Of a stretch of 64,000 bases of DNA, positions 35,066-43,666 are shown one piece after another. The notes under the pieces were generated by a model that did not search any database, was not told the origin of the DNA, and saw only the letters and a list, made by a program, of their open reading frames with translations. Made by a program: the position numbers and the translations under genes. Source of the DNA: Oscillospiraceae bacterium (lineage in GTDB: Bacteria; Bacillota; Clostridia; Oscillospirales; Oscillospiraceae); contig JAFRMX010000008.1 in the NCBI GenBank assembly GCA_017430455.1, forward strand, positions 62,001 through 126,000, written 5' to 3'. Each line of letters begins with the position of its first letter. Within the stretch, counting starts at the first letter, position 1.

Positions 35066-35090
35066 AGGCAGGCTGTGCCTGCCTTTTGAT
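35066..35090 (+). terminator. Terminator after the nfeD-nitroreductase operon
   Basis: AGGCAGGC (35066-35073) and GCCTGCCT (35077-35084) form an eight-base perfect stem with a three-base loop, followed by TTTGATATTTTG. Confidence 0.85.
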
Positions 35091-35152
35091 ATTTTGTTTA
35101 AACAGCGCGTCCTTTGCGCTGCGATCGCGAAAAAAAGAAACGGAGGCGGAAG

Positions 35153-36208
35153 ATGAAGATAGTTGTATTGGGTGGAGGAATAAGCACGGAGCGGCACGTG
35201 TCGCTGGTCACGGCTTCCTCCGTCTGCAAAGGCCTCAGACAGCTCGGCCACAAGGCCGTATTTGTGGATATGTTTTTCGGCCTCGAGGATTACGACGGAA
35301 AGCCAGAGGATCTCTTCGACTGTGAAGACGGGCACCTTCCCGGCGCTTCCATCGAGCACACGGAGCCCGACCTGGAGAAGGTGAGGGCTATGAGAAAAGA
35401 TAAAAGCCCCTCGAGGCTCGGCAAAGGCGTGCTGGAGATCTGCCGTCTGGCGGACTGCGTCTTTCTGGGCCTTCACGGAGCGGACGGAGAGGACGGCAAG
35501 ATCCAGGCGGCTCTGGACCTGCTCGGCGTTCCCTATACCGGCTCGGATTACCTCGGCAGCGCCATGGCCATGAACAAGGCCACGGGCAAGATCGTAATGG
35601 AGGCAAACGGGATCCTCACCCCGCCCTGGAAAGACATAACATATACCGAAGAGGACATACCGAGGCTTATCTGGGAGATCCCCGTGCCCTGCGTAGTCAA
35701 GACGGCCGGGGGCGGCTCATCGATAGGCGTGGAGTTCCCGGAGAGCGTGGAAGAGCTCAGAGACACCCTCACAAGGCTTCTCAAATACGGCAACCATATA
35801 ATCGCCGAGAAGAAGATCGAGGGAACGGAGATCACGGTCCCGGTGCTTGGGGACAGATACCTCTCCCCGATAGAGATAGTCCCGCCCGAGGGCTCGACCT
35901 TCGACTACGTCTCCAAATACCAGTCCGGAAACGAGGCGGCGCGTGAGATCTGCCCTGCCAGGATCAGCGAAAAGGACATGAAGACCTGCGGCGAGGCGGC
36001 ACTCAAATTCCACAGGGCTCTTGGCCTCAAGGTCTACTCGAGGACCGATTTCATACTCGATGCCGAGGGCAGGGCCTGGTGCCTGGAGGTCAACACCCTT
36101 CCGGGAATGACGCCGGCAAGCCTCATCCCGAAAGCCGCCCTCCTCGAGGGCCTCGACTACCCGCACCTCTGCGAGAAGATAGTCGAGCTTTCATTGTTAA
36201 CAAAATAG
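35153..36208 (+). CDS. ddl: D-alanine--D-alanine ligase
   Basis: This protein of about 351 residues is an ATP-grasp ligase that makes D-Ala-D-Ala for peptidoglycan in the cytoplasm. Motifs in order: VVLGGGISTERHVSL, FLGLHGADGEDGKIQ, YTGSDYLGSAMAMNK, KTAGGGSSIGV (loop over ATP), SRTDFIL and LEVNTLPGMTPASL. The end matches the ligase signature that binds the second D-Ala. GGAGGCGG precedes the ATG. The gene is not in an obvious wall operon. Confidence 0.93.
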   Translation: MKIVVLGGGISTERHVSLVTASSVCKGLRQLGHKAVFVDMFFGLEDYDGKPEDLFDCEDGHLPGASIEHTEPDLEKVRAMRKDKSPSRLGKGVLEICRLADCVFLGLHGADGEDGKIQAALDLLGVPYTGSDYLGSAMAMNKATGKIVMEANGILTPPWKDITYTEEDIPRLIWEIPVPCVVKTAGGGSSIGVEFPESVEELRDTLTRLLKYGNHIIAEKKIEGTEITVPVLGDRYLSPIEIVPPEGSTFDYVSKYQSGNEAAREICPARISEKDMKTCGEAALKFHRALGLKVYSRTDFILDAEGRAWCLEVNTLPGMTPASLIPKAALLEGLDYPHLCEKIVELSLLTK

Positions 36209-36268
36209 TGATGAAATCCCGGGCAGCAGTGCTAGAATTTCAGTAATTAAAGAATTACCGGGTGTACT

Positions 36269-36679
36269 ATGAGATTAAGGGAAAAATTTGCCGCATTCAT
36301 GGCCGGCCGCAACGGAAACGACTATTTGAACCGTTTCCTGCTGGTCACGACAGTCGTATTTCTGCTTCTGGCGGCGCTGATCAAAAATTCATTCGGAAAC
36401 CTTTTCTATTTCGCGGCGCTGGCTCTGCTCGCGTTCGTGTATTTCCGCATGTTCTCCAGAAATCTGCCCAAGCGCAGGGCAGAGAACGAGAGATACCTCG
36501 CGAAGAGATACAAAGTAGTGAACGCCTTAAGGGTCGAAGTCCAGAAATGGAAGCAGCGCAAGGAATACAAATTCTTCAAATGCCCTTCCTGCTCGTCGGT
36601 CCTGCGCGTTCCGAGAGGAAAAGGGAAAATCAAGATCGTCTGCAGAAAATGCGGGCGCACTTTCGAGGGGAAGACCTGA
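36269..36679 (+). CDS. Membrane protein with C-terminal zinc ribbon
   Basis: This 136-residue protein has two membrane helices (about residues 21-39 and 43-61) and a C-terminal four-cysteine zinc ribbon, CPSCSSVLRVPRGKGKI then CRKC. The ribbon faces the cytoplasm if the two helices form a hairpin. Similar proteins are common in Clostridia and unstudied. It lies six bases before the DUF5685 gene, so the three genes from here to the DnaJ protein form an operon. Confidence 0.8.
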   Translation: MRLREKFAAFMAGRNGNDYLNRFLLVTTVVFLLLAALIKNSFGNLFYFAALALLAFVYFRMFSRNLPKRRAENERYLAKRYKVVNALRVEVQKWKQRKEYKFFKCPSCSSVLRVPRGKGKIKIVCRKCGRTFEGKT

Positions 36680-36684
36680 TACAG

Positions 36685-37530
36685 ATGTTCGGTTATCTGA
36701 TCTCCACCGGAGACCTTCTTCCCGAAGAACAAATTAAAACATATAAGTCATATTACTGCGGCCTCTGCCACGGGATCAGAGACGGATTCGGAGAGATCCC
36801 GAGGCTCGCGCTGGCCTACGATATGACTTTTTTGATTCTCGTCCTCAGTTCTCTCTACGAGCCGGAGACTAAAGCGGCGGAAGGCCGCTGTCTGCCTCAT
36901 CCCTTTAAGGAGCATTTATTCAGGACAAACGCCTTTACGGATTACGCGGCAGCCATGAACGTTTATCTGGCTTATCTCAACTGCCTCGACGACTGGGAGG
37001 ACGAGAGAAAGCTCGCCGGAAAGCTCGAGTCGGAGATCCTCAAAAGACACGCGCTCAGAGTCGAAGAAAAATATCCCGAAAAGTGCGCCCTTATAAAAAA
37101 GGAGCTCGCCGCGCTCTCGGAGCTGGAGAAGGATGAAAACAGCGGCGCAGACGCGTGCGCCGACGCCTTCGGAAGGATAATGGCAGGGATATTCGCGATA
37201 TACGAGGACCACTGGCAGAGATATCTCCATGATTTCGGCCTCGCGCTCGGAAGGTTCATATACATAATGGACGCCGTCTGCGATCTCAGGAAGGACACGG
37301 AGACGGGCAGCTTCAACCCGCTCAAGAAGGTTTACGGTCCGGACGCGAAAGCGGAGGATCTGAAAGCCATGCTCGAGATGCTCCTCGGAGATTGTGTAAG
37401 ATCTCTGGACGCCTTGCCTTTGGTCGAAAATACAGATATAATAAACAATATTCTCTGTGCCGGAGTCTGGCTAAAGTTTTACAGGTCCTTCGGCGCTGAA
37501 AGGAATCCCACAGGTGCAGGATCCGTATAA
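36685..37530 (+). CDS. DUF5685 family protein
   Basis: This protein of about 281 residues starts [20 protein letters not shown], then [14 protein letters not shown] and [19 protein letters not shown]. This opening, with its conserved C-x-x-C and helical body, is typical of DUF5685. It is all-helical and contains repeated Asp-rich segments ([31 protein letters not shown]) that recall isoprenoid-synthase-like metal sites; that likeness is only by eye. The open frame extends to 36262 in the shadow of the zinc-ribbon gene, so I start at the ATG at 36685. It overlaps the DnaJ gene by 17 bases. Confidence 0.78.
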   Translation: MFGYLISTGDLLPEEQIKTYKSYYCGLCHGIRDGFGEIPRLALAYDMTFLILVLSSLYEPETKAAEGRCLPHPFKEHLFRTNAFTDYAAAMNVYLAYLNCLDDWEDERKLAGKLESEILKRHALRVEEKYPEKCALIKKELAALSELEKDENSGADACADAFGRIMAGIFAIYEDHWQRYLHDFGLALGRFIYIMDAVCDLRKDTETGSFNPLKKVYGPDAKAEDLKAMLEMLLGDCVRSLDALPLVENTDIINNILCAGVWLKFYRSFGAERNPTGAGSV

Positions 37531-38185
37531 AGTCCTCGGAGTTCCGAGGACAGCCTCCGACGAGGAGATCAAAAAAGCATACAGGGATCTGGCTAAGAAG
37601 TACCACCCGGACATGAACCCCGGGGACAAGTACGCCGCGGAGAAGATGAACGAGATCAACGCGGCCTACGACCAGATAAAAGACGGAGACAAAGCTTCGG
37701 CAGCTTACGGCGGAGGCTCTGCCTATCAGAGCTATTCCTATTCCCACGGCTACGGCGCCGGGACCTGGGACAGCTACTGGAACGGGAACCGGTCCTACAC
37801 AAGAACAGAGACCGAGAGAGGCGAGTACCGCGCCGCCATGAACTATATCAGAAACGGCATGTACCGCGAGGCGCTGAACGCGCTCTCAGGAGTGCCGCTG
37901 GCCGAGAGAGACGGCAGATTCTACTATCTCTCCGCCGCCGCCAACATGTCTCTCGGAAACCGTATCCAGGCCCTCAACGACGCGAGAACGGCCGTGGACT
38001 TCGAGCCCGACAACGACGAATACCTGAGACTGCTCGAGCAGATAGAAAGCGGCGGCGCCTACTACCGCAACTACTCATCGAACTTCGGCACCACGGCTGT
38101 TTCCCCCGCGAGAATGTGCCTGACCTTCATGGCCTTAAACGCCTGCCTGGGGCCTCTCTGCGGAATCAGATTCTTCTGGTGCTGA
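37514..38185 (+). CDS. DnaJ-domain protein
   Basis: This 223-residue protein begins with a J domain (residues about 3-62) including the HPD motif in KYHPDMN, which stimulates Hsp70 ATPase. After a Gly/Ser/Tyr-rich linker (about 63-100) comes a helical repeat region resembling tetratricopeptide repeats ([19 protein letters not shown] and [15 protein letters not shown]), then a hydrophobic, cysteine-containing C-terminus ([14 protein letters not shown]). The start is GTG at 37514, overlapping the DUF5685 gene. This DUF5685-DnaJ pair suggests a shared, unknown role. Confidence 0.85.
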   Translation: MQDPYKVLGVPRTASDEEIKKAYRDLAKKYHPDMNPGDKYAAEKMNEINAAYDQIKDGDKASAAYGGGSAYQSYSYSHGYGAGTWDSYWNGNRSYTRTETERGEYRAAMNYIRNGMYREALNALSGVPLAERDGRFYYLSAAANMSLGNRIQALNDARTAVDFEPDNDEYLRLLEQIESGGAYYRNYSSNFGTTAVSPARMCLTFMALNACLGPLCGIRFFWC

Positions 38186-38201
38186 GATATTCGAAAATAA
38201 C

Positions 38202-38229
38202 TTGCAATCCGCGGTATCTGTGATATAAT
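38202..38229 (+). promoter_or_regulatory. Promoter of the FMN riboswitch/ribU
   Basis: TTGCAA (38202-38207) and TATAAT (38224-38229) are 16 bases apart, placing the transcript start shortly before the FMN aptamer. Confidence 0.72.
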
Positions 38230-38247
38230 CCGAGCATAACCGAATAG

Positions 38248-38356
38248 AACTTCAGGGCAGGGAGCATTTCCCGACCGGCGGTAAAGTCCGCGAGCAGTAA
38301 GATGCACGATCCGGTGCGATTCCGGGACCGACAGTAAAGTCTGGATGGAAGAAGTT
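38248..38356 (+). ncRNA. FMN riboswitch (RFN element)
   Basis: The closing helix AACTTC (38248-38253) / GAAGTT (38351-38356) and the conserved core are visible: AGGGCAGGG, GACCGGCGGTAAAGTCC, CGCGAGC, GATCCGGTGCGATTCCGG, GACCGACAGT and GGATGGAAGAAG. FMN binding turns genes off in this class. It lies in the leader of ribU, with a terminator hairpin between, so high FMN should stop riboflavin uptake. Confidence 0.96.
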
Positions 38357-38382
38357 TTTTTGTTTTGTCTTTTCGTACATGC

Positions 38383-38424
38383 AAAACTGCCCGTGAAGTT
38401 TTTCGCGGGCAGTTTTATATTTTC
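38383..38424 (+). terminator. Terminator of the FMN riboswitch
   Basis: AAAACTGCCCG (38383-38393) pairs with CGGGCAGTTTT (38406-38416), with further inner pairs, followed by ATATTTT. The ribU Shine-Dalgarno GGAGG lies just after it. Confidence 0.88.
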
Positions 38425-38437
38425 CGGAGGTTGAAAA

Positions 38438-39091
38438 ATGAAATCGAAATTCGACACAAAGTACGTTGTAATGACAGCCATGTTCATCGCCATCGCGTTC
38501 GTGGCGGTCCTGATCGGAAAGATAGTTCCGAACGTCGCGGGCTTTCTGAGCTACGACCCGAAAGACGCCATAGTAGTCATCGCCGGCTTTATATCCGGGC
38601 CACTGACCTGCGTCATAATCTCCGTCCTGGTCTCTCTTATCGAGATGCTTACGATCTCCACCACGGGCCCCTACGGCCTTCTGATGAACATAGTCTCCAC
38701 CTGCGCCTTCGCGGTCCCGGCAGCCTGGTTCTACCATAAAAAGAACCACACCCATAAGGGCGCGGTCATAGGCCTGGGTCTCGGCGTCGCGTTCATGACT
38801 CTGTGCATGCTCGCCTGGAACTATATCGTGACTCCGTTCTACATGGGCGTCGACAGATCCGTCGTCGGGGGAATGCTCATGAGCGTATTCCTCCCGTTCA
38901 ACCTCTCCAAGGGCGGCATAAACGCCGGCATCACGCTTCTTCTCTACAAGCCTCTGGTCACGGCCCTGAGAAAGGCAAAGCTCATAAAGGAATCGTCGAA
39001 CCCGCAGAAGAAGACCTTCAACTGGGGCTTTACGATCTTCGCCCTCGCGGTCTTATTGACCTTCGCGGCGCTTCTGATAGTTCTTATTTAA
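38438..39091 (+). CDS. ribU: Riboflavin ECF transporter substrate-binding subunit RibU
   Basis: This 217-residue protein has six predicted membrane helices. It is the S-component that binds riboflavin and works with a shared energy-coupling module encoded elsewhere. YDPKDAIVVIAGFISGP near residue 40 and VFLPFNLSKGGINA near residue 150 match RibU. The upstream FMN riboswitch independently supports the substrate. GGAGG precedes the ATG. It is convergent with recG and ends five bases before the recG stop. Confidence 0.94.
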   Translation: MKSKFDTKYVVMTAMFIAIAFVAVLIGKIVPNVAGFLSYDPKDAIVVIAGFISGPLTCVIISVLVSLIEMLTISTTGPYGLLMNIVSTCAFAVPAAWFYHKKNHTHKGAVIGLGLGVAFMTLCMLAWNYIVTPFYMGVDRSVVGGMLMSVFLPFNLSKGGINAGITLLLYKPLVTALRKAKLIKESSNPQKKTFNWGFTIFALAVLLTFAALLIVLI

Positions 39092-39096
39092 TGATC

Positions 39097-41151
39097 TCAG
39101 TTAAAGGTATCGCGGCTTAAGTCGAACATCGCTTCGATCTTAGCGCCCAGCAGCGCGTGCTCCGGCCTCTCGAGCAGGGGGTCGGACTCCATTACCCGCT
39201 CGGCCTCGCTCTGCGCGTTTGAAAGCGTCTCCAGGTCCGTTCCGAGATCGGCGATATGCAGCTCGGGCAGGCCGTGCTGGGCGCTCCCGAAGAAGTCACC
39301 GGGGCCCCTCTGCCTGAGGTCCTCCTCGGCAACTCTGAAGCCGTCGTTCGTCTCGCACATGACTTTAAGCCTTGCCCTGACCTCATCCGAACGGTTGTCC
39401 GAGAAAAGCACGCAGTAGCTCTTCGCCTCTCCGCGCCCGACACGGCCCCTCAGCTGGTGCAGCTGGCTCAGGCCGAAGCGCTCGGCGTTTTCTATGACGA
39501 TCAGGCTCGCGTTCGGGACGTCGATACCGACTTCTATAATGGTCGTCGAGACCAGAATATCGCTCTCTCCAAGGACAAAATCATTCATGATCTTGTCCTT
39601 TTCTTTATTCGGGGTCTTCCCGTGCAAAAGCGCGACTTTAAGCTCCGGAAGCTCCTTTTTCAGGTAGGCCGCGTGCTCCTCTGCGGAGATCACGTCGCCG
39701 ATCTCCTCGTTCTCGTCTATCATCGGGCACACGACGAAGACCTGGTGCCCTTCCTGTACCTGTTTTCTTATAAAAGCGTTGATCCTCTGTCTGTAGGAGG
39801 AATCCACCGCGAAGGTGTCGACCTTCTGCCTCCCGGGGGGCATCTCGTCGAGTATGGAGATCGAGAGATCACCGTAGATTATCAGCGCCAGTGTCCTCGG
39901 GATCGGCGTCGCGGACATGACCAGTACGTGCGGGTTTCCCGCCTTCTCGATGATCCTCGCCCTCTGGGCGACTCCGAAACGGTGCTGCTCGTCGGTAATA
40001 ACTAAAGCGATCCTCTCTCCGTACTCCATGCCCTCGCTGAAGAGTGCGTGCGTGCCGATTATGAGACTGTAGCGCCCCTCCGCGATCCCCGCTCTTACGG
40101 CGTTTCTCTCCGCCGCCGTCATGGATCCCGTCACAAGGGCCGTATTCAGCCCGTAGGGCGCGAGAAGCCTCGAGAGGGTATTGTAATGCTGCTCGGCCAG
40201 AAGCGCCGTAGGAGCCATGAATATGGAGCCGAGGCCGTGCCTGCTGCAAGCCCATACCAGCGCCGCCGCGACCAGAGTCTTTCCGCTTCCGACATCGCCC
40301 TGCAGGAGCCTGTTCATGACCTCTCCGGAGCCCATATCCTTCATGCACTCGGCGACGGCCCTTTTCTGGGCATTCGTCGGGGAGAAGGGGAGTCCTTTGT
40401 AGAAATCCTCAAGGTCTGTCTCCCCGAGCCTTATTCCGGAGATCTTTGTATTGTCGCTTCTCATCTTTTTGAGCGCGCAGGCGAGCAGGAACAGCTCGTC
40501 GAAGACCAGCTTCTCCTTTGCGCTCGAAAGAGCTGCCGTGCTCTCCGGGAAATGGATGTTGCGAACGGCGAAGTCCTCGTCGGTAAGGTTGTTCCTCGCG
40601 CTCACGTCCTCAGGCAGAAAGTCCTCGATCCCGTCGTCGCAGAGCTTCAGGCCGTTTTCGACCGCGTTCATTATCTGCTTCTGCGAGAGCTGGGCGTTTC
40701 TCCTGTAGACGGGGATTATCCTCCCGGTGTAGACGCCCTCCTTCTCGGCGTTCTCGTAGAGCGGGTTCGTCATAAAGCGCTTGCGCCCGAGCACCTCGGC
40801 CTTCCCGTAGAAGCGGAGGTGGTCCCCGACGTGGATCCCGGTCTTGAGATAGACCTGGTTGAAATAGGTGATGTCTATCCTCGCGGTATCGTCGGACGCG
40901 CTGAAGCGGACCATGCTCTTTCCGCCGCTGAGACGCGCCAGAACAGGCGAGGAGGTGACATATACGTCTATGCAGGCGTATTCACCGTCCTCGAGGGAGT
41001 TTATCTCCTTTACGCGGCTCCTGTCCTCGTAGCGCCTCGGGTAAAAAGAAATAAGGTCACCGAGAGTCCGGACTCCGAGCTTTTCGAAAGCCCGGGCCCG
41101 TTTTTCTCCAATGCCCTTAATATATCTGATGTTTCTGCTGAGATCCGGCAT
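39097..41151 (-). CDS. recG: ATP-dependent DNA helicase RecG
   Basis: This 684-residue protein has the RecG layout: an N-terminal wedge domain with OB fold (KGIGEKRARAFEKLGV near the start, helix-hairpin type), then superfamily 2 helicase motifs GDVGSGKT (I), DEQHRFG (II, DEQH form), MSATPIPRT (III), and QLHQLRGRVGRG (VI). RecG remodels stalled forks and Holliday junctions. The start ATG overlaps the apbE stop by one base (TAATG), so these unrelated functions share one transcript. Confidence 0.96.
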   Translation of the reverse strand: MPDLSRNIRYIKGIGEKRARAFEKLGVRTLGDLISFYPRRYEDRSRVKEINSLEDGEYACIDVYVTSSPVLARLSGGKSMVRFSASDDTARIDITYFNQVYLKTGIHVGDHLRFYGKAEVLGRKRFMTNPLYENAEKEGVYTGRIIPVYRRNAQLSQKQIMNAVENGLKLCDDGIEDFLPEDVSARNNLTDEDFAVRNIHFPESTAALSSAKEKLVFDELFLLACALKKMRSDNTKISGIRLGETDLEDFYKGLPFSPTNAQKRAVAECMKDMGSGEVMNRLLQGDVGSGKTLVAAALVWACSRHGLGSIFMAPTALLAEQHYNTLSRLLAPYGLNTALVTGSMTAAERNAVRAGIAEGRYSLIIGTHALFSEGMEYGERIALVITDEQHRFGVAQRARIIEKAGNPHVLVMSATPIPRTLALIIYGDLSISILDEMPPGRQKVDTFAVDSSYRQRINAFIRKQVQEGHQVFVVCPMIDENEEIGDVISAEEHAAYLKKELPELKVALLHGKTPNKEKDKIMNDFVLGESDILVSTTIIEVGIDVPNASLIVIENAERFGLSQLHQLRGRVGRGEAKSYCVLFSDNRSDEVRARLKVMCETNDGFRVAEEDLRQRGPGDFFGSAQHGLPELHIADLGTDLETLSNAQSEAERVMESDPLLERPEHALLGAKIEAMFDLSRDTFN

Positions 41152-42197
41152 TACTCGATGGAACTCAATTTGTAGTTCTCGTTTGAAAGCGTGAATCTTT
41201 CGATGAGTCCGGAGGTTATTATGACCTCATTGTTCGTATTTATGATGACCATGTCGAACTCGCCCCGGTTTGCTTTCCAGTACTCGATAGCCTGGCTCTG
41301 CCCCAGTACGAAGAGCGCTGTGGAAAGGCAGTCGGCCTTGATCCCGTTGTCGCAGATCACGGTCACGGACTGGAGCCAGTTGACGACCGGGTAGCCCGTG
41401 TTCGGCTTGAGCAGGTGCCCGTAGGTCTCACCGTCGTTTCCGACGAAGCTCCTCTGATAGTTGCCGGAGGTGACGATCGCGCACTCTCCCGCGGAGACGA
41501 CGCCGACATAGCTCTGCTTGTTGTTTGGGTCCTGGATACCTATCGCCCAGTTGGACCCGTCGGGCTTCTTTCCCAGAGTCTGAACGTTCCCGCCGAGCGA
41601 GACAAATCCGCTGGTGACTCCGTGGTTTCTCATAGTCTCGACGGCGTACTGGGAGGCACAGCCCTTGGCGCAGGAAGCGAAGGTGATCTCGAAGCCCTCG
41701 GGCATGGTCACCTGGTAGGTCCCGCTGCTCGGGAAGGAGACGAGCTTGACCTGAGAGAAGTCGACGAACTGCAGCAGAGACTCGATGTCGTTATAGGCCG
41801 GAACGTAATACTTCTCATCCAGAAAGCCCCAGGCCTTGACGAGCGGGTAGACGGTCAGGTCCAGAGCCCCGCCGGACTTGGCATAGATGTCCTTTGCGAC
41901 GCTGATCATCTCGGCGATCTGCGAGGAGACCGCCACGCTCTTCCCGTGGGCGTGGTTCATGGCGTAGACGGTGCTGGCGGGGTTCTCCGGGTCCAGCATC
42001 TTGTCTAAAGTCAGAATGACGTTCTTGGCCGCGTTCAGGCCCTCGTCGGCATTATTCCCGTAGGCCCTGATATCCATTATCGTGTCCATCGCGAGAAACT
42101 CGGTGTCCTTGTACCTGCTCTCCCCGCAGGCAGCGATGGGCAGGAGCATGGCCAGACACAGTACGGTCGCGATGATCTTCAAAGTCGTTTTTTTCAT
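41151..42197 (-). CDS. apbE: FAD:protein FMN transferase (ApbE), lipoprotein
   Basis: This 348-residue protein has a lipoprotein signal (PIAACGES, Cys near residue 24) and an ApbE domain. MDTIMDIRAYG, GALDLTVYPLVKAWGF, SLGGNVQTLG and DNGIKADCLSTALFVLG are typical, the last containing the metal-binding Asp. The enzyme attaches FMN to threonine residues of extracytoplasmic flavoproteins such as Rnf or Nqr subunits, which fits the sodium-linked energetics suggested by the V-ATPase. No Rnf genes are in the window. The neighbouring ribU gene provides the flavin source. Confidence 0.93.
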   Translation of the reverse strand: MKKTTLKIIATVLCLAMLLPIAACGESRYKDTEFLAMDTIMDIRAYGNNADEGLNAAKNVILTLDKMLDPENPASTVYAMNHAHGKSVAVSSQIAEMISVAKDIYAKSGGALDLTVYPLVKAWGFLDEKYYVPAYNDIESLLQFVDFSQVKLVSFPSSGTYQVTMPEGFEITFASCAKGCASQYAVETMRNHGVTSGFVSLGGNVQTLGKKPDGSNWAIGIQDPNNKQSYVGVVSAGECAIVTSGNYQRSFVGNDGETYGHLLKPNTGYPVVNWLQSVTVICDNGIKADCLSTALFVLGQSQAIEYWKANRGEFDMVIINTNNEVIITSGLIERFTLSNENYKLSSIE

Positions 42198-42280
42198 AGC
42201 GCCTCATTATAACATATGAATCCGGATTTGTGAATTAAGACTTTCGCCACGCCATTTTGCGCCCCGCGAGCGATAAAAGG

Positions 42281-42309
42281 TTTACTTTGAAGTTTTATTT
42301 TGCTATAAT
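42281..42309 (+). promoter_or_regulatory. Promoter of tRNA-Arg(CCG)
   Basis: TTTACT (42281-42286) and TATAAT (42304-42309) are 17 bases apart, 12 bases before the tRNA. Confidence 0.65.
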
Positions 42310-42321
42310 GTTTAAGCTTAC

Positions 42322-42398
42322 GCGCCCGTAGCTCAGCTGGATAGAGTGTCAGACTCCGACTCTGAAGGTCGTGCGTTCGAATCGCATCGGGCGTACCA
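42322..42398 (+). tRNA. tRNA-Arg (anticodon CCG)
   Basis: Complete cloverleaf: acceptor GCGCCCG/CGGGCGT, D arm AGCTCAGCTGGATAGAGT, anticodon stem TCAGA/TCTGA with CCG in the loop, T arm CGTTCGAATCG, and encoded CCA. A terminator follows directly. Confidence 0.96.
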
Positions 42399-42399
42399 G

Positions 42400-42437
42400 G
42401 AAAGATCCGCCGTGATCCGGCGGGTCTTTCTCTTTTC
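42400..42437 (+). terminator. Terminator after tRNA-Arg(CCG)
   Basis: GAAAGATCCGCC (42400-42411) pairs with GGCGGGTCTTTC (42419-42430), with one G-T pair and a seven-base loop, followed by TCTTTTC. Confidence 0.85.
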
Positions 42438-42445
42438 AAAACATC

Positions 42446-42474
42446 TTGCACAAAAGGGGCCCGTACATTAAAAT
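42446..42474 (+). promoter_or_regulatory. Promoter of the operon starting at 42504
   Basis: TTGCAC (42446-42451) and TAAAAT (42469-42474) are 17 bases apart, then GGAGAG precedes the ATG. Confidence 0.62.
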
Positions 42475-42503
42475 ATTTCCGAATAAAGACATACGGAGAG
42501 ACC

Positions 42504-43187
42504 ATGCCTTACAGAATACTTCTTTTCGATTGCGACAACACGATCCTCGACTTCAATACCGCCGAGCGCAACGCGATCGCCCAGACTTTCGCGGATTTCG
42601 GCATCCCCTGCAGCGACGATATCCTCAAGGTCTACCACAGATACAACATCAAGCACTGGGAGCTTCTCGAGAATAAGATCGAGACCCGCAGGCAATGTCT
42701 TGAAAAGCGTTTCGCAGAGACCTTCCTCGAGATAGGAGCGAAGGGCGACCCGGTGAAGGTCAACAAAAGCTATGAGATCTACCTCTCGCGGGGCCACTGG
42801 TTCATGCCCGGAGCTGAGGAGATGCTCGAGCGCGTGTCGAAAACGCACGATCTCTACCTGATCTCGAACGGGAACCAGTTCGTCCAGGAGAGGAGATTCA
42901 AAAGCTCCGGGATCACGAAGTACTTCAAAGGAGTTTTCGTCTCGGAGGCCGTGGGAGCGGACAAGCCCTCGAAGGAGTTCTTCGACGCCGTCATCTCCTC
43001 GATCCCCGACTGGAACAGGGAGGAGGCCCTGGTCATCGGCGACAGCCTGACCTCGGATATAAAAGGGGGAAACAACATAGGAGCGGACACGCTCTGGTAC
43101 AATCCCTTCGGCCTGCCTCTCCGGGATGGCTTCAGAGTCAATTACGAGATCTCTTCCTGGGACGGGCTCTGGGAGATACTGAGATGA
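42504..43187 (+). CDS. HAD-family YjjG-type pyrimidine 5'-nucleotidase
   Basis: This 227-residue protein has the haloacid dehalogenase motifs LLFDCDNTILDFN (nucleophile Asp), LISNGNQFVQ (Ser/Thr motif), the Lys of GADKPSKEFF and VIGDSLTSDIKGG (acidic motif). DFNTAERNAI and the long helical cap match YjjG-type house-cleaning nucleotidases, which dephosphorylate pyrimidine mononucleotides including non-standard ones. First gene of a five-gene operon; overlaps the next by four bases. Confidence 0.85.
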   Translation: MPYRILLFDCDNTILDFNTAERNAIAQTFADFGIPCSDDILKVYHRYNIKHWELLENKIETRRQCLEKRFAETFLEIGAKGDPVKVNKSYEIYLSRGHWFMPGAEEMLERVSKTHDLYLISNGNQFVQERRFKSSGITKYFKGVFVSEAVGADKPSKEFFDAVISSIPDWNREEALVIGDSLTSDIKGGNNIGADTLWYNPFGLPLRDGFRVNYEISSWDGLWEILR

Positions 43188-43666
43188 GCATAAAAGCCGC
43201 CGTTTTTTCTGATACCCACGGGAACATCGAATACGCGCTCGCGGCCGTCAGAAGTTACAGACCGGACCTGATCATCCACCTCGGGGACCACGCCTGGGAC
43301 GCCGACGACATGCATCTCGAGTTTCCTGACATCCCGATGTTCAGGGTGCGCGGAAACTGCGATTTCGCGACCTCGGCGAGAGACCGGGAAGTGGTGCCGC
43401 TCGGGCCGGTAAAAGCCTTCATCACCCACGGACACCTCTACAGCGTCCGCTATACGACCGACTCGCTGGTCTACGCCGCTCAGGAGCGGGGCTGCGCCAT
43501 AGCAATGTACGGGCACACGCACATTCCGGACAACTCGGAGCTCGGCGGCGTAAAGATACTCAACCCCGGCACCGCGGGCTGCGGCTCACACCTCACCTGG
43601 GCTGCCGTCGAGGTAAACGATCTCGGGGGCATAATGACGGAGATAAGGGAGTTTAAACTTCATTGA
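43184..43666 (+). CDS. YfcE/MJ0936-type metallophosphoesterase
   Basis: This 160-residue phosphodiesterase has AVFSDTHGNI (metal Asp and His), IHLGDHAWDADD, VRGNCDFAT, ITHGHLYSV and MYGHTHIP, the ordered motifs of small calcineurin-like enzymes. These hydrolyse phosphodiester model substrates; natural substrates are unclear. It overlaps the neighbours on both sides by four bases, so it is co-translated with the nucleotidase and the methyltransferase. Confidence 0.88.
   Translation: MSIKAAVFSDTHGNIEYALAAVRSYRPDLIIHLGDHAWDADDMHLEFPDIPMFRVRGNCDFATSARDREVVPLGPVKAFITHGHLYSVRYTTDSLVYAAQERGCAIAMYGHTHIPDNSELGGVKILNPGTAGCGSHLTWAAVEVNDLGGIMTEIREFKLH

Noticed and set aside
40048-41175. A 375-codon plus-strand open frame
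   Set aside because: Antisense shadow of recG, whose helicase motifs are unmistakable.
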